From Pauljensenia sp. (GTDB lineage: Bacteria > Actinomycetota > Actinomycetes > Actinomycetales > Actinomycetaceae): a stretch of DNA of 54,132 bases. The translations under genes were made by a program, and so were the position numbers. This document shows positions 43,832 through 51,644 of this stretch, piece after piece (the stretch's first letter is position 1; each line of letters starts with the position of its first letter). The notes below the pieces were generated by a model, which was not told the DNA's origin, did no database searches, and saw nothing but the letters and a program-made list of their open reading frames with translations. Location: contig JASBZF010000001.1 of the NCBI GenBank assembly GCA_029983625.1, positions 1 to 54,132 of the forward strand. The letters run 5' to 3'.

Positions 43832-44335
43832 TCAACGATAGTTGACGAACTGGAGTGCTGTGTCGAGTGCCTCGCCCTCGGGACCTTTGAGGAGGGCAAT
43901 CACTGCTTGGAGGTCATCGCGTGATTTTGAAGAGACTCGGAGTTCGTCGCCTTGGATCTGAGCTTTGACGCCTTTGGGGCCTTCGTCGCGGATGAGTTTG
44001 GCGATTTTCTTCGCTGTGTCTTGTGCGATGCCTTCTTTCAGGGGTGTGAGGAGCTTGTAGATCTTCCCTGATGCTTTGGGTTCGCGTTCCTTGTAGTCGA
44101 GGCATTTGAGGGAAAGACCACGACGGATGAGTTTGGTCTGGAGGACGTCAAGGATCGCCATGACGCGCTCGGGTGAGTTTGCTTCCATTTCGATTGCGTC
44201 AGCGTTCAATCGGATCGCAGCGTCCACGCCGCGGAAGTCGTAGCGGGTCGCGATCTCTTTTGCGGTCTGATTCACCGCGTTATCGACTTCCTGACGGTCG
44301 AGTTTTGAGACGATGTCGAATGAGGAGTCAGCCAC
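43832..44335 (-). CDS. YajQ-family (UPF0234) nucleotide-binding protein
   Basis: A 167-residue protein of the YajQ family; some members bind cyclic di-GMP. The start MADSSFDIVSKLDRQEVDNAVNQ and the middle ATRYDFRGVDAAI are diagnostic, as are KIAKLIRDEGPKGVKAQIQGDELRV and the C-terminal LQFVNYR. AAAGGA lies upstream of the ATG. Its role is unclear; a ligand should not be assumed. It is divergent from the tRNA cluster. Confidence 0.93.
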   Translation of the reverse strand: MADSSFDIVSKLDRQEVDNAVNQTAKEIATRYDFRGVDAAIRLNADAIEMEANSPERVMAILDVLQTKLIRRGLSLKCLDYKEREPKASGKIYKLLTPLKEGIAQDTAKKIAKLIRDEGPKGVKAQIQGDELRVSSKSRDDLQAVIALLKGPEGEALDTALQFVNYR

Positions 44336-44404
44336 GGTTTTCCTTTCAAGTAGCGAACGTGAACGGCTTGTTCGCGTCGTGTATCTCGTGAGCTCGCTGC
44401 CCGA

Positions 44405-44435
44405 TTGGCAATCCGAGTTCTTTTTCTGTTATTCT
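44405..44435 (+). promoter_or_regulatory. Candidate promoter of the tRNA-rpmG cluster
   Basis: TTGGCA at 44405-44410 and TATTCT at 44430-44435 with a 19-nt spacer. The RNA would begin about 20 nt before tRNA-Tyr. The spacer is slightly long. Confidence 0.4.
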
Positions 44436-44461
44436 TCCACGGCACCGCAAAAGCGGAGCAA

Positions 44462-44542
44462 GGCGGGGTACCCGAGTGGCCAAAGGGAGCTGACTGTAAA
44501 TCAGCCGCGTATGCTTCGGGGGTTCGAATCCCTCCCCCGCCA
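44462..44542 (+). tRNA. tRNA-Tyr (GTA)
   Basis: The acceptor GGCGGGG pairs with CCCCGCC. The anticodon arm CTGACTGTAAATCAG reads GTA. It has the long variable arm of bacterial tRNA-Tyr and a T-loop GGTTCGAATCC. CCA is not encoded. Confidence 0.95.
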
Positions 44543-44634
44543 CGTTCTCGGTTCATCCGGGATCTGCGTGTGAGGACCTTCTCAGTGACGCGGATTGCGA
44601 AAGCGGTCCGAAGTTGATTAGGCTTTTCCGCGTT

Positions 44635-44707
44635 GCCCCGATAGCTCAGTCGGCAGAGCATCTCCATGGTAAGGAGAAGGTCAAGGGTTCGATTCCCTTT
44701 CGGGGCT
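44635..44707 (+). tRNA. tRNA-Thr (GGT)
   Basis: The acceptor GCCCCGA pairs with TCGGGGC. The anticodon arm CTCC-ATGGTAA-GGAG reads GGT. The T arm is AAGGGTTCGATTCCCTT. CCA is not encoded. Confidence 0.95.
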
Positions 44708-44733
44708 CAGGTCGCGGCCGCAGGTCGCACCGC

Positions 44734-44807
44734 GGCGGGGTAGCTCAGCTGGTCAGAGCGCACGACTCATAATCGTGAGGTCGCGGGTTCGAGCCCCGCC
44801 CCCGCTA
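44734..44807 (+). tRNA. tRNA-Met (CAT), elongator type
   Basis: The acceptor GGCGGGG pairs with CCCCGCT (one G-U). The anticodon arm ACGACTCATAATCGT reads CAT. The first acceptor pair is formed, unlike initiator tRNA. A tRNA-Ile with a modified CAT is less likely from this sequence but not excluded. Confidence 0.92.
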
Positions 44808-44857
44808 CCGATCAAGGTCGCGCGACGACACCACTATTCAGCAAAAGAGGACACATC

Positions 44858-45028
44858 GTGGCAAGCAAGTCTCAGGATGTTCGCCCCAAGATTACTCTGG
44901 CCTGCTCGGAGTGCAAGGAGCGTAACTACATCACAAAGAAGAACCGTCGTAACACGCCGGATCGTCTTGAACTCGCGAAGTACTGCCCTCGCTGTCGCAA
45001 GTCGACTCAGCACCGCGAGACCCGCTGA
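44858..45028 (+). CDS. rpmG: 50S ribosomal protein L33
   Basis: A 56-residue basic protein with the two L33 zinc pairs, CSEC and CPRC (residues 16-19 and 43-46), and the core ERNYITKKNRRNTPDRLEL. The start is GTG with AAGAGG 7 nt upstream. It lies 50 bp after tRNA-Met, an arrangement often found in Actinobacteria at the secE-nusG region, although those genes do not follow here. It is the cysteine-containing (C+) type. Confidence 0.96.
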   Translation: MASKSQDVRPKITLACSECKERNYITKKNRRNTPDRLELAKYCPRCRKSTQHRETR

Positions 45029-45469
45029 CGCGGGTTTGCCAGGTAGGCGGTTAAGCTCTTACCCCCGGAGAGTGATCTTCGGGGGTTCTTGCTGCTCGCC
45101 CTCCCCGCAGCTGCTGCGGGCTCTTCGCTCGCCCTGCAGCCCTTGCTTTCATTTTGACGCCAAGCGCAGCGGCGCCGCTTGTGACGCTCACTCCCTGTGT
45201 CCCTGCCCTGGGCGCGCACTCTCAGGTGTGCAGAACGTGAGATGAGGGGTGAGGGCACTGCCTCTTCGCTTTGGGTGCGACCTCGTCTTTTCCGGGTACG
45301 ATTGATTGTTGGTGGGTTCATTTCCCCGCCCGGATCTGCGAGAGAATACACAGGGCAATGACAGAGCGTCTTCGAGTTTCACCTCGAAGGAACCGCGTGT
45401 TCTTCACCTGAGAGATGAGCTTCCCGCGTCACATCAGACTTGCGCATACGAACAGAGAAAGGATTCGCC
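45029..45469 (+). other. Intergenic region (441 bp) between rpmG and nagB
   Basis: I see no gene here. It holds the rpmG terminator (45061-45086), a G+C-rich segment, a possible -10 box TACGAT (45297-45302), and a leader before nagB with a 7-bp hairpin CTTCGAG/CTCGAAG (45370-45389) and paired CGCG arms further on. Confidence 0.5.
45061..45086 (+). terminator. Terminator after rpmG
   Basis: ACCCCCGGAG pairs with CTTCGGGGGT (one G-U) around AGTGAT, followed by TCTT. It is a conventional factor-independent terminator with a short tail. Confidence 0.8.
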
Positions 45470-46243
45470 ATGCGAATTGCCATCGTCAACACTCCTGAGG
45501 AGATCGCTTGCCTTGCGGCAGACCGGATTGAAGAGGTGTACAGGACGAAACCTGATTTCGTCCTCGGACTCGCTACCGGATCATCTCCGATCGGCCTGTA
45601 TGACGAGCTTGTCCGCCGCTATGAGGCCGGGCGTATTTCCTTCGCTCAGGTCCGTTCTTTCAACCTCGATGAGTATGTGGGGCTCCCGAAGGATCACGTT
45701 GAGGGGTACGCGAACTTTATTCACCGTCACCTCGTGAGCCGTGTCGATATGCCCGAGGGCGCAGCGCACGGACCGGACGGCTGGTCTGATGATCTTGCTG
45801 CCGGTGCAGCCGCCTACGATCAGGCCATTAAGGATGCTGGTGGGATCGACATTCAGGTTCTTGGTATCGGCTCTGATGGGCACATCGGCTTTAATGAACC
45901 GGGTGGTTCCTTATCCTCACGTACACATGTGGGTGTCTTGACCGAGCAGACCCGCAGCGATAATGCCCGTTTCTTTGATGGTGACATTAATCAGGTGCCG
46001 ACGCACTGCGTGACCCAGGGGATTGGGACAATCATGGAGGCTCGTGCGCAGGTCTTCATCGCAACTGGTAAGGGCAAAGCCCGAGCAGTGAAGGAAATGA
46101 TTGAGGGCGCGGTCTGCCAGCGTTGGCCTGCGACTGCGCTGCAGTATCACAACGATGTCTTAGCGATCCTCGACGAGGACGCGGCGAGTGAACTCGAACT
46201 GAAAGACTTCTACAAGGAGGTCTGGGAGAAGGAAAACGCCTGA
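45470..46243 (+). CDS. nagB: Glucosamine-6-phosphate deaminase
   Basis: Converts glucosamine-6-phosphate to fructose-6-phosphate and ammonia. It shows LGLATGSSPIGLYDEL, SFNLDEYVGL (catalytic Asp), GIGSDGHIGFNEPG (catalytic Glu/His region) and ATGKGKARAVKEMIEGA. At 257 aa it is complete. The ATG at 45470 has AGAAAGG upstream. No nagA or transporter is adjacent. The long structured leader before it may carry regulation. Confidence 0.95.
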   Translation: MRIAIVNTPEEIACLAADRIEEVYRTKPDFVLGLATGSSPIGLYDELVRRYEAGRISFAQVRSFNLDEYVGLPKDHVEGYANFIHRHLVSRVDMPEGAAHGPDGWSDDLAAGAAAYDQAIKDAGGIDIQVLGIGSDGHIGFNEPGGSLSSRTHVGVLTEQTRSDNARFFDGDINQVPTHCVTQGIGTIMEARAQVFIATGKGKARAVKEMIEGAVCQRWPATALQYHNDVLAILDEDAASELELKDFYKEVWEKENA

Positions 46244-46355
46244 TTCTTCACAAGATTCTTCGCTGTTACCCGCAGGAAGGACCGGAAGTGTACCTGCTCT
46301 GTGTTCTTTCATACTCGGGTAAGGCGAAGCGTCGTTGAGAAAACTCTCGTCGTGA

Positions 46356-46388
46356 GTGTCGCCGAGCACATAGAGCGCTCGGCGACAC
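46356..46388. terminator. Perfect 12-bp hairpin between convergent nagB and galE
   Basis: GTGTCGCCGAGC pairs with GCTCGGCGACAC around a 9-base loop. A second hairpin follows with no gap. Confidence 0.6.
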
Positions 46389-46422
46389 GTGTGCGTGCCT
46401 TCCTTCCCGAGAGCACGCACAC
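46389..46422. terminator. Second hairpin between convergent nagB and galE
   Basis: GTGTGCGTGC pairs with GCACGCACAC around a 14-base loop, directly abutting the preceding hairpin. The galE stop codon follows 12 bases on. Confidence 0.55.
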
Positions 46423-46434
46423 ATGGCTCCTGCT

Positions 46435-47469
46435 TTATTCGCCGCTTGCGTAGCCTTGCGGGTTCTTGGACTGCCAGCGCCAAGAATCGGCGCACATCCG
46501 ATCAATGTCGAATTGGGCTTTCCATCCGAGGATCGACTCGGCTTTAGCGGGGTCGGAGTAGCAGGTCGCGATGTCACCGGGGCGACGGGCTTCGATAGCG
46601 TAGGGGATTTCGTGTCCACAGGCCCGTTCGAAGGCGTGGAGGACATCGAGCACAGAGTAGCCGCGTCCGGTTCCCAGGTTGAAGATTTCGCAGCCGGTTC
46701 GCCCGTTCATCCATTCTAGGGCTTTAAGGTGCCCGAGGGCCAGGTCAACGACGTGAATGTAATCCCGCACGCCCGTGCCATCCGGGGTGGGGTAGTCGTT
46801 CCCGAAAACAGCCACACGTTCGCGCCTACCGACTGCGACCTGCGCAATGTAGGGGACGAGGTTGTTGGGAATACCGTTCGGGTCCTCACCGATCCGGCCT
46901 GACACATGCGCACCAATCGGATTGAAGTAGCGCAGCAGAACAGCATTCCACCGTGCGTCAGCTTGCGCGGTATCCATGATGATCTGTTCGATCATCCACT
47001 TCGTCCATCCGTAGGGGTTTGTGGGTGTCCCTTTCGGGCATTCTTCGGTGATGGGAATTTGTTGGGGATCGCCGTATACGGTCGCGCTGGAAGAGAAGAG
47101 GATCGAGAAACAGTTGTGCTCGCGCATCACGTCGAGCAGTGTCAGTGTTCCGGCGATGTTGTTGTCGTAGTATTCGAGGGGCTTTTCCACTGACTCACCG
47201 ACAGCTTTCAGGCCCGCGAAATGAATAACAGAGTCAATCGCATGTGTGGTGAAGATGTGGTCGAGGGCGGCACGGTCGCGTATGTCAGCTTCGTAGAAGG
47301 TGACGGGAGTGCCGATGAGTTCACTCACGCGGGACAGGGCGGTACGACTGGAGTTACTGAGGTCGTCAACAACGATGACTTCAAATCCGGCGGTGTTAAG
47401 TTCGACGATCGTATGTGACCCGATATAGCCTGCGCCTCCGGTGACAAGGACCGTTCCTCTGGTACTCAT
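46435..47469 (-). CDS. galE: UDP-glucose 4-epimerase
   Basis: Extended short-chain dehydrogenase that interconverts UDP-glucose and UDP-galactose. It shows VLVTGGAGYIGSHT (NAD), VIHFAGLKAVGESV, the catalytic Ser in SSSATVYG, the catalytic YGWTKWMIE (YxxxK), and RYFNPIGAH. The ATG at 47469 has AAGGAG 7 nt upstream and gives 344 aa. No galT or galK is nearby, which suggests a role in cell-wall or surface sugars. It is convergent with nagB. Confidence 0.95.
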   Translation of the reverse strand: MSTRGTVLVTGGAGYIGSHTIVELNTAGFEVIVVDDLSNSSRTALSRVSELIGTPVTFYEADIRDRAALDHIFTTHAIDSVIHFAGLKAVGESVEKPLEYYDNNIAGTLTLLDVMREHNCFSILFSSSATVYGDPQQIPITEECPKGTPTNPYGWTKWMIEQIIMDTAQADARWNAVLLRYFNPIGAHVSGRIGEDPNGIPNNLVPYIAQVAVGRRERVAVFGNDYPTPDGTGVRDYIHVVDLALGHLKALEWMNGRTGCEIFNLGTGRGYSVLDVLHAFERACGHEIPYAIEARRPGDIATCYSDPAKAESILGWKAQFDIDRMCADSWRWQSKNPQGYASGE

Positions 47470-47665
47470 TTCACAGCTCCTTCTCTTCTCTTTTTCGACA
47501 TGGAGACGCATCTGTTCCTTGCGTCATGTGATGCCGATACGAGTTTACTCGGCCACATCCACAAAATGCCGAGCCCCGCCCTCGTCACAAGGGGTCCTCT
47601 CACAGATCCTCGTTGCGGATCCACCTAGAATTGAGCGGGGACCGCTAGTTTCTAAGGAGTGACAC

Positions 47666-48817
47666 GTGCCCGCTATGACGCTTGCTGAACTGACTACTTT
47701 CCACGTCGGTGGGCCGGTTGCTGCTTTCGTTGAGACAGGGGATGAGGCGAGCTTCATCGAAGCGATCCGCAACGCAGATGACAGGGGTGTGCCGCTGCTT
47801 GTGCTCGGGGGAGGTTCGAATCTGCTGGCAAGTGATGCTGCTTTCCCAGGTGTTGTTGTGCGTGATCGTCGTTCCACGATCGCGTTCTGTTCTGAAATGC
47901 CTTTTCCTGTGGGAAATGTGCCGCGTTCTGAGCATACGGAGACGACACGTGCGGATGTTGCGGGCGAGGGTAGACGGGTTGAAGTCGTAGCGAGTGCCGG
48001 TACGCTGTGGGACGACTTTGTTCTGTGGACTCTTCATCGGGGTTTGTCCGGCTTGGAAGCACTGTCTGGGATTCCGGGGACGGTCGGTGCGGCACCGGTG
48101 CAAAACGTCGGCGCTTATGGGCGTGAGGTTTCAGACTGTTTGCTTTCCGTGCGCGCGTGGGACCGTGCTGAAGGTCGAGTGGTGGAGTTATCAGCTGCAG
48201 AACTCGGGCTTTCCTACAGGGATTCGCTGATGAAACGTTCACTTCACGAGGGCGGGACTTGCGGAAAACAGTGGGGGCCTACGGGACGCTGGGTGGTGCT
48301 TGAAGCACGTTTCGCCCTGGAGCTTTGTGTCTTGTCAGCTCCGGTTTTGTATCGTGAACTTGCGTATCGTCTGGGGATTGAGATCGGGGAGCGCGCTGAT
48401 GCGCAACGCGTGCGTTCGGCGGTTCTTGAACTGCGACGTGCGAAGGGGATGCTCGTCGATCCGGAAGATCATGACACTTGGAGTGCCGGCTCTTTCTTCA
48501 CGAATCCGATTCTTCCTCCTGAGGTGGCGCAGAGGCTTCCTGAGGGGGCTCCGCGTTTCCCGATGGAGGCAGGGTATGTGAAGACCTCCGCAGCGTGGCT
48601 CATCGATCATGCGGGCTTTATGAAGGGTTTTGCGCTGCCGGGTGCTCGCGGGGATGGGGCGGCTCTTTCTTCAAAGCATGTGCTTGCTGTGACGAACCGA
48701 GGGAGTGCGAGTGCTGCTGAGATCGTAGAGCTTGCGTGTGCAGTCCGTGCGGGGGTTGAGGAGTGTTTCGGGGTGCGTCTTGTCCCTGAGCCTGTCGCTG
48801 TGGGGATCAGCTGGTAG
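47666..48817 (+). CDS. murB: UDP-N-acetylenolpyruvoylglucosamine reductase
   Basis: Flavoenzyme of peptidoglycan precursor synthesis (UDP-GlcNAc-enolpyruvate to UDP-MurNAc). It shows TTFHVGGPVAAFVE, VLGGGSNLLASDAAFPGVVV, GIPGTVGAAPVQNVGAYGREV, SAGSFFTNPI with the catalytic Ser, and SSKHVLAVTN. Residues about 68-105 form a longer, less conserved insertion than in E. coli MurB. The start is a GTG at 47666 with AAGGAG 6 nt upstream. Confidence 0.94.
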   Translation: MPAMTLAELTTFHVGGPVAAFVETGDEASFIEAIRNADDRGVPLLVLGGGSNLLASDAAFPGVVVRDRRSTIAFCSEMPFPVGNVPRSEHTETTRADVAGEGRRVEVVASAGTLWDDFVLWTLHRGLSGLEALSGIPGTVGAAPVQNVGAYGREVSDCLLSVRAWDRAEGRVVELSAAELGLSYRDSLMKRSLHEGGTCGKQWGPTGRWVVLEARFALELCVLSAPVLYRELAYRLGIEIGERADAQRVRSAVLELRRAKGMLVDPEDHDTWSAGSFFTNPILPPEVAQRLPEGAPRFPMEAGYVKTSAAWLIDHAGFMKGFALPGARGDGAALSSKHVLAVTNRGSASAAEIVELACAVRAGVEECFGVRLVPEPVAVGISW

Positions 48818-48859
48818 CTGTGCTTTCTTGTCCTGTGGATTACTCATTCTGCGACTGAG

Positions 48860-49228
48860 TTATATGGTCTTTTTATCATATGGAAAAGCGATAAATACTG
48901 AAGAAATAAGACTGTCAATCACCCCGACAACAATGCATAAGAATCCGAATATGTTAATTGTAGTGGGGGCGTTGAATACGTAGAACGATCCAACCCCGAT
49001 GATGATGAGCAGTATCCCGATCACATAAAGGGACTTTGCGGAGATGCTGCTTTCTGATTGTGCGGCGGCTCCAGCTCCGATCAGCGAGAGGCTGAGAATC
49101 ACTAAGCTCATGAGGTGAGGGAACCAAACGGGGCTGTTTGTGGTGGTAAAGAAGGCGTAGAGCCAAATCGCAACAAAAATGCCGGTAAGCATCAGCGAAG
49201 AAAACGCTGGAAGGTGTCGTCGTTTCAT
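48860..49228 (-). CDS. Small four-helix membrane protein of unknown function
   Basis: A 122-residue protein, almost all membrane: hydrophobic segments at about residues 9-27, 33-53, 66-84 and 88-113. I recognise no family. AAGGAG lies 8 nt before the ATG, so it is very probably translated. Base composition is visibly richer in A+T than its neighbours (Ile, Phe and Ser codons ending in A/T), and the next 290 bp upstream is AT-rich as well, which hints at acquisition from elsewhere. The downstream gene is convergent murB. Confidence 0.65.
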   Translation of the reverse strand: MKRRHLPAFSSLMLTGIFVAIWLYAFFTTTNSPVWFPHLMSLVILSLSLIGAGAAAQSESSISAKSLYVIGILLIIIGVGSFYVFNAPTTINIFGFLCIVVGVIDSLISSVFIAFPYDKKTI

Positions 49229-49519
49229 TGTGGATTCTCCTTATTCATGTGTGTGAGTTCAAGCGTGAAGTGTGTGGAGAAGATGCCTTCCTGAACAGGA
49301 GGCGCATGAGAGTGCTCGGACTAGGGGTGGTAAAGGCTCTGCATATCCCTGTCATTGACTGCCTCTTTCTTTCCCAAATCCCTATGCTTGTGTCTTATCG
49401 CACATTCTTTCTTCAGGTGAGGAGATCGTCAATGTAATATGATACACATCTCATTTTTGAGTTTCTTCATTGACCTTGGCCGACTCTTGTCTCATAGGGC
49501 TTTGCTGTGCCCTCGGTGG

Positions 49520-50647
49520 TCAGCAGTTTTCACGAGGGCGCGATGACAGCCAACTGTCGATCTGCCCGTACCATTTTCGTTTGGAACTTTCCGAAGCAAG
49601 ACAAGCGTCGATCGACTGCTGTGCCAGCTGAGCCAGCGCCTCATCTGACAAGTCGAAAACTTCCCGCGCCTTCGCGTACTGCTCTAAGAGCCTGGAACGA
49701 AAAAGAAGGGGATCGTCGGCCCCGAGGGCGACGGTCGCTCCACGCGCCATGAACTCCGGTAACGGAACCTGAGAAAAATCGTGATACACCCCGAGATGCA
49801 CATTCGAGGTGGGGCACACCTCGAAGGCGACGCGAGCTTCGATGAGTTTGTCGAGGAGTTCAGGGTCTTCGACCGTGCGCACGCCGTGACCAAGGCGTGC
49901 GGGTTTGAGCGCTGTGATGACTTCACGCACGGATTCAGGCCCCAGGAGCTCGCCCCCGTGCGGAAGAGAAGCCAGCCCCGCCCTCGCGGCGATCTGAAAC
50001 GCAGCAGAAAAGGCGGAGGTTGTGCCCATGCGCTCGTCGTTGGACAGTCCAAAGCCCACAACTTCACCGGGTCCGTCACCCGCATATCGTGCGGCAAGAC
50101 GTGCGAGGGTCCGAGCATCGAGAGGATGTCGGATCCGTGAGGCGGCAACGATGATGGCAACTTCAACCCCGGTCTCGCGCGTTGCGGCTTTTGCTTCGTC
50201 GCAGATGATGTCAAGGGCGGGAGTGATACCCCCCACCCAGGGGGCGTAGGAGGTCGGATCGACTTGCATCTCAAGACGTACCGAACCTTCGGCGGCATCG
50301 TCCTCGGCTGCTTCACGCACGATCCTGCGCATTGCGGATTCGGAACGCACGAGCTGACGCGCAGAATCATAAGAGCGCTGAAAGCGAAACCATCCGCGTG
50401 AGTCAGCCGGAACAGTGAGCGGATCAATATCAAGAAGGTGTGGGGGGAGGCGCACTGATTGCTCTCGGGCAAGATCGAGGAGCGTCTGGGGCCTCATGGC
50501 TCCCGTGAAATGCAAGTGAAGGTGCGCTTTGGGAAGTAAGGCAAGGTCTCGCCGTCCCGTGGGTGTTGCAGGAGCACGAGTGAGGATGGGTGCGTTCTGA
50601 GTTTCGTGCTGTCCGCTGTGGGTGCGTGGGGCAGAAAATGTGGGCAT
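49520..50647 (-). CDS. Adenosine deaminase
   Basis: Zinc-dependent purine salvage enzyme (adenosine to inosine). It shows LPKAHLHLHFTGAMRP (zinc HxH), SLPHGGEL (catalytic Glu and His), RLGHGVRT, CPTSNVHLGVY and LGADDPLLF (zinc/catalytic Asp pair). The ATG at 50647 shares one base with the stop of the alpha/beta hydrolase (TGATG), so its translation is coupled. A GTG at 50665 is less likely. The protein is 375 aa. In Actinobacteria it commonly lies next to an aspC-type gene, as here. Confidence 0.9.
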   Translation of the reverse strand: MPTFSAPRTHSGQHETQNAPILTRAPATPTGRRDLALLPKAHLHLHFTGAMRPQTLLDLAREQSVRLPPHLLDIDPLTVPADSRGWFRFQRSYDSARQLVRSESAMRRIVREAAEDDAAEGSVRLEMQVDPTSYAPWVGGITPALDIICDEAKAATRETGVEVAIIVAASRIRHPLDARTLARLAARYAGDGPGEVVGFGLSNDERMGTTSAFSAAFQIAARAGLASLPHGGELLGPESVREVITALKPARLGHGVRTVEDPELLDKLIEARVAFEVCPTSNVHLGVYHDFSQVPLPEFMARGATVALGADDPLLFRSRLLEQYAKAREVFDLSDEALAQLAQQSIDACLASESSKRKWYGQIDSWLSSRPRENC

Positions 50648-51456
50648 CAGTGCGCGTCCAGCCACATCACGATATCGCGAATGAGGCCCGGCCCTTCAGG
50701 TTCGTTGAGAACTTCGTGGTAGGCGCCGTCGATGATCCGCAGGTGGATGTCAGCGTCAGGGTGAGCGGCTGTTGCATTGCGAACGAAGGTACGTGATCCT
50801 GCGAGCGAGGCGAGGGTGTCAGCTGAGCCGTGAAAGATCAGTGTCGGTGTCTGTGCGCGTTCAGCGTGTTCAAGGACACGGCTGCCTTGGATGATCATTG
50901 TTGCGCCCGTGAGGATTGGCACCGGCCCCTTGTGGGTGAGGGGATCTTCGTCGAAGTTTTCTTGCACGTGAGGGTTTCGTGACAGTGCCGAGGGCGAGCC
51001 GGGTGTGTGCGCGGGGTGTGCGCTCAGCTGGGGGGCGATGCGTGCGAGGTGCAAGAGTGCGCGAGCGACTTTGACGGGAACGGGAGGTAGGGGGCGGAAT
51101 GCAGGGCTGGTGAGGACGACTCCCCTGAGGTGATGTGGGTCAAGGAGACAGGATGCTGCGCTGATGAGTCCGCCCATCGAATGACCGAAGAGGAAGAGGT
51201 TTTCGGTGCGTGAATGCGTCAGGACGATGCGTCGTGCATTGAGGTGAGCGGTGATGAGTCGTCCCACATCGACGCAGGCGCGCGGACCGGGTGCTGTCCC
51301 GTGTCCGTAGTGGTCGTAGAACGCGATATCGTATCCGGCTGCGACGAGGGCGTCGTGGAGTGGCTGGAAGCGACCTGAGTGTTCGGCATAGCCGTGTGCA
51401 AGGAGGACGGTGCCGTGAGGTGTGTCGGTTTCAGCGCGGCGATACTGCATGTCCAT
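50647..51456 (-). CDS. Alpha/beta hydrolase, monoacylglycerol lipase-like
   Basis: Serine hydrolase of the Hydrolase_4 type. It shows GTVLLAHGYAEHSGRF (oxyanion region), FYDHYGHG, the nucleophile motif GHSMGG, a late Asp in FHGSADTLA and the catalytic His in GAYHEVLNEPEG. The open frame runs to 51555, but the conserved part begins at MQYRRAETDTPHGTV. I choose the ATG at 51456, which has CACAAT 6 nt upstream and no ribosome binding site. A later ATG at 51450 is possible. The stop overlaps the deaminase start. Its substrate is not certain; it is not MenH by sequence pattern. Confidence 0.82.
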   Translation of the reverse strand: MDMQYRRAETDTPHGTVLLAHGYAEHSGRFQPLHDALVAAGYDIAFYDHYGHGTAPGPRACVDVGRLITAHLNARRIVLTHSRTENLFLFGHSMGGLISAASCLLDPHHLRGVVLTSPAFRPLPPVPVKVARALLHLARIAPQLSAHPAHTPGSPSALSRNPHVQENFDEDPLTHKGPVPILTGATMIIQGSRVLEHAERAQTPTLIFHGSADTLASLAGSRTFVRNATAAHPDADIHLRIIDGAYHEVLNEPEGPGLIRDIVMWLDAH

Positions 51457-51644
51457 AGGCCAATTGTGGCAGCTCACATCCCTGTCTTTCTCTTTTTTCT
51501 CGCTGTGCACGTCCACCATGCTGTGCGTCATGAAACTTTCAGGCAGGCTAGGCATGATCGCCTGAGGGAATACCTGAGGGCGCTGTTTTGGCTGTGCGTC
51601 CTGTGCACATGACGTGTCCCGATGTCGTCAAAGCATGCGCTTTT

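Noticed and set aside
45370..45430. Glycine riboswitch or T-box leader before nagB
   Set aside because: Short stretches (CGAAGG, GGAACCGCG, CTGAGAGA) recall parts of these, but the defining conserved cores are incomplete and nagB is not a usual target.
50647..51456. MenH (SHCHC synthase)
   Set aside because: It is an alpha/beta hydrolase, but the pattern (HGYAEHSGRF, GHSMGG, HGSAD) is that of monoacylglycerol lipases and it is far from the men genes.
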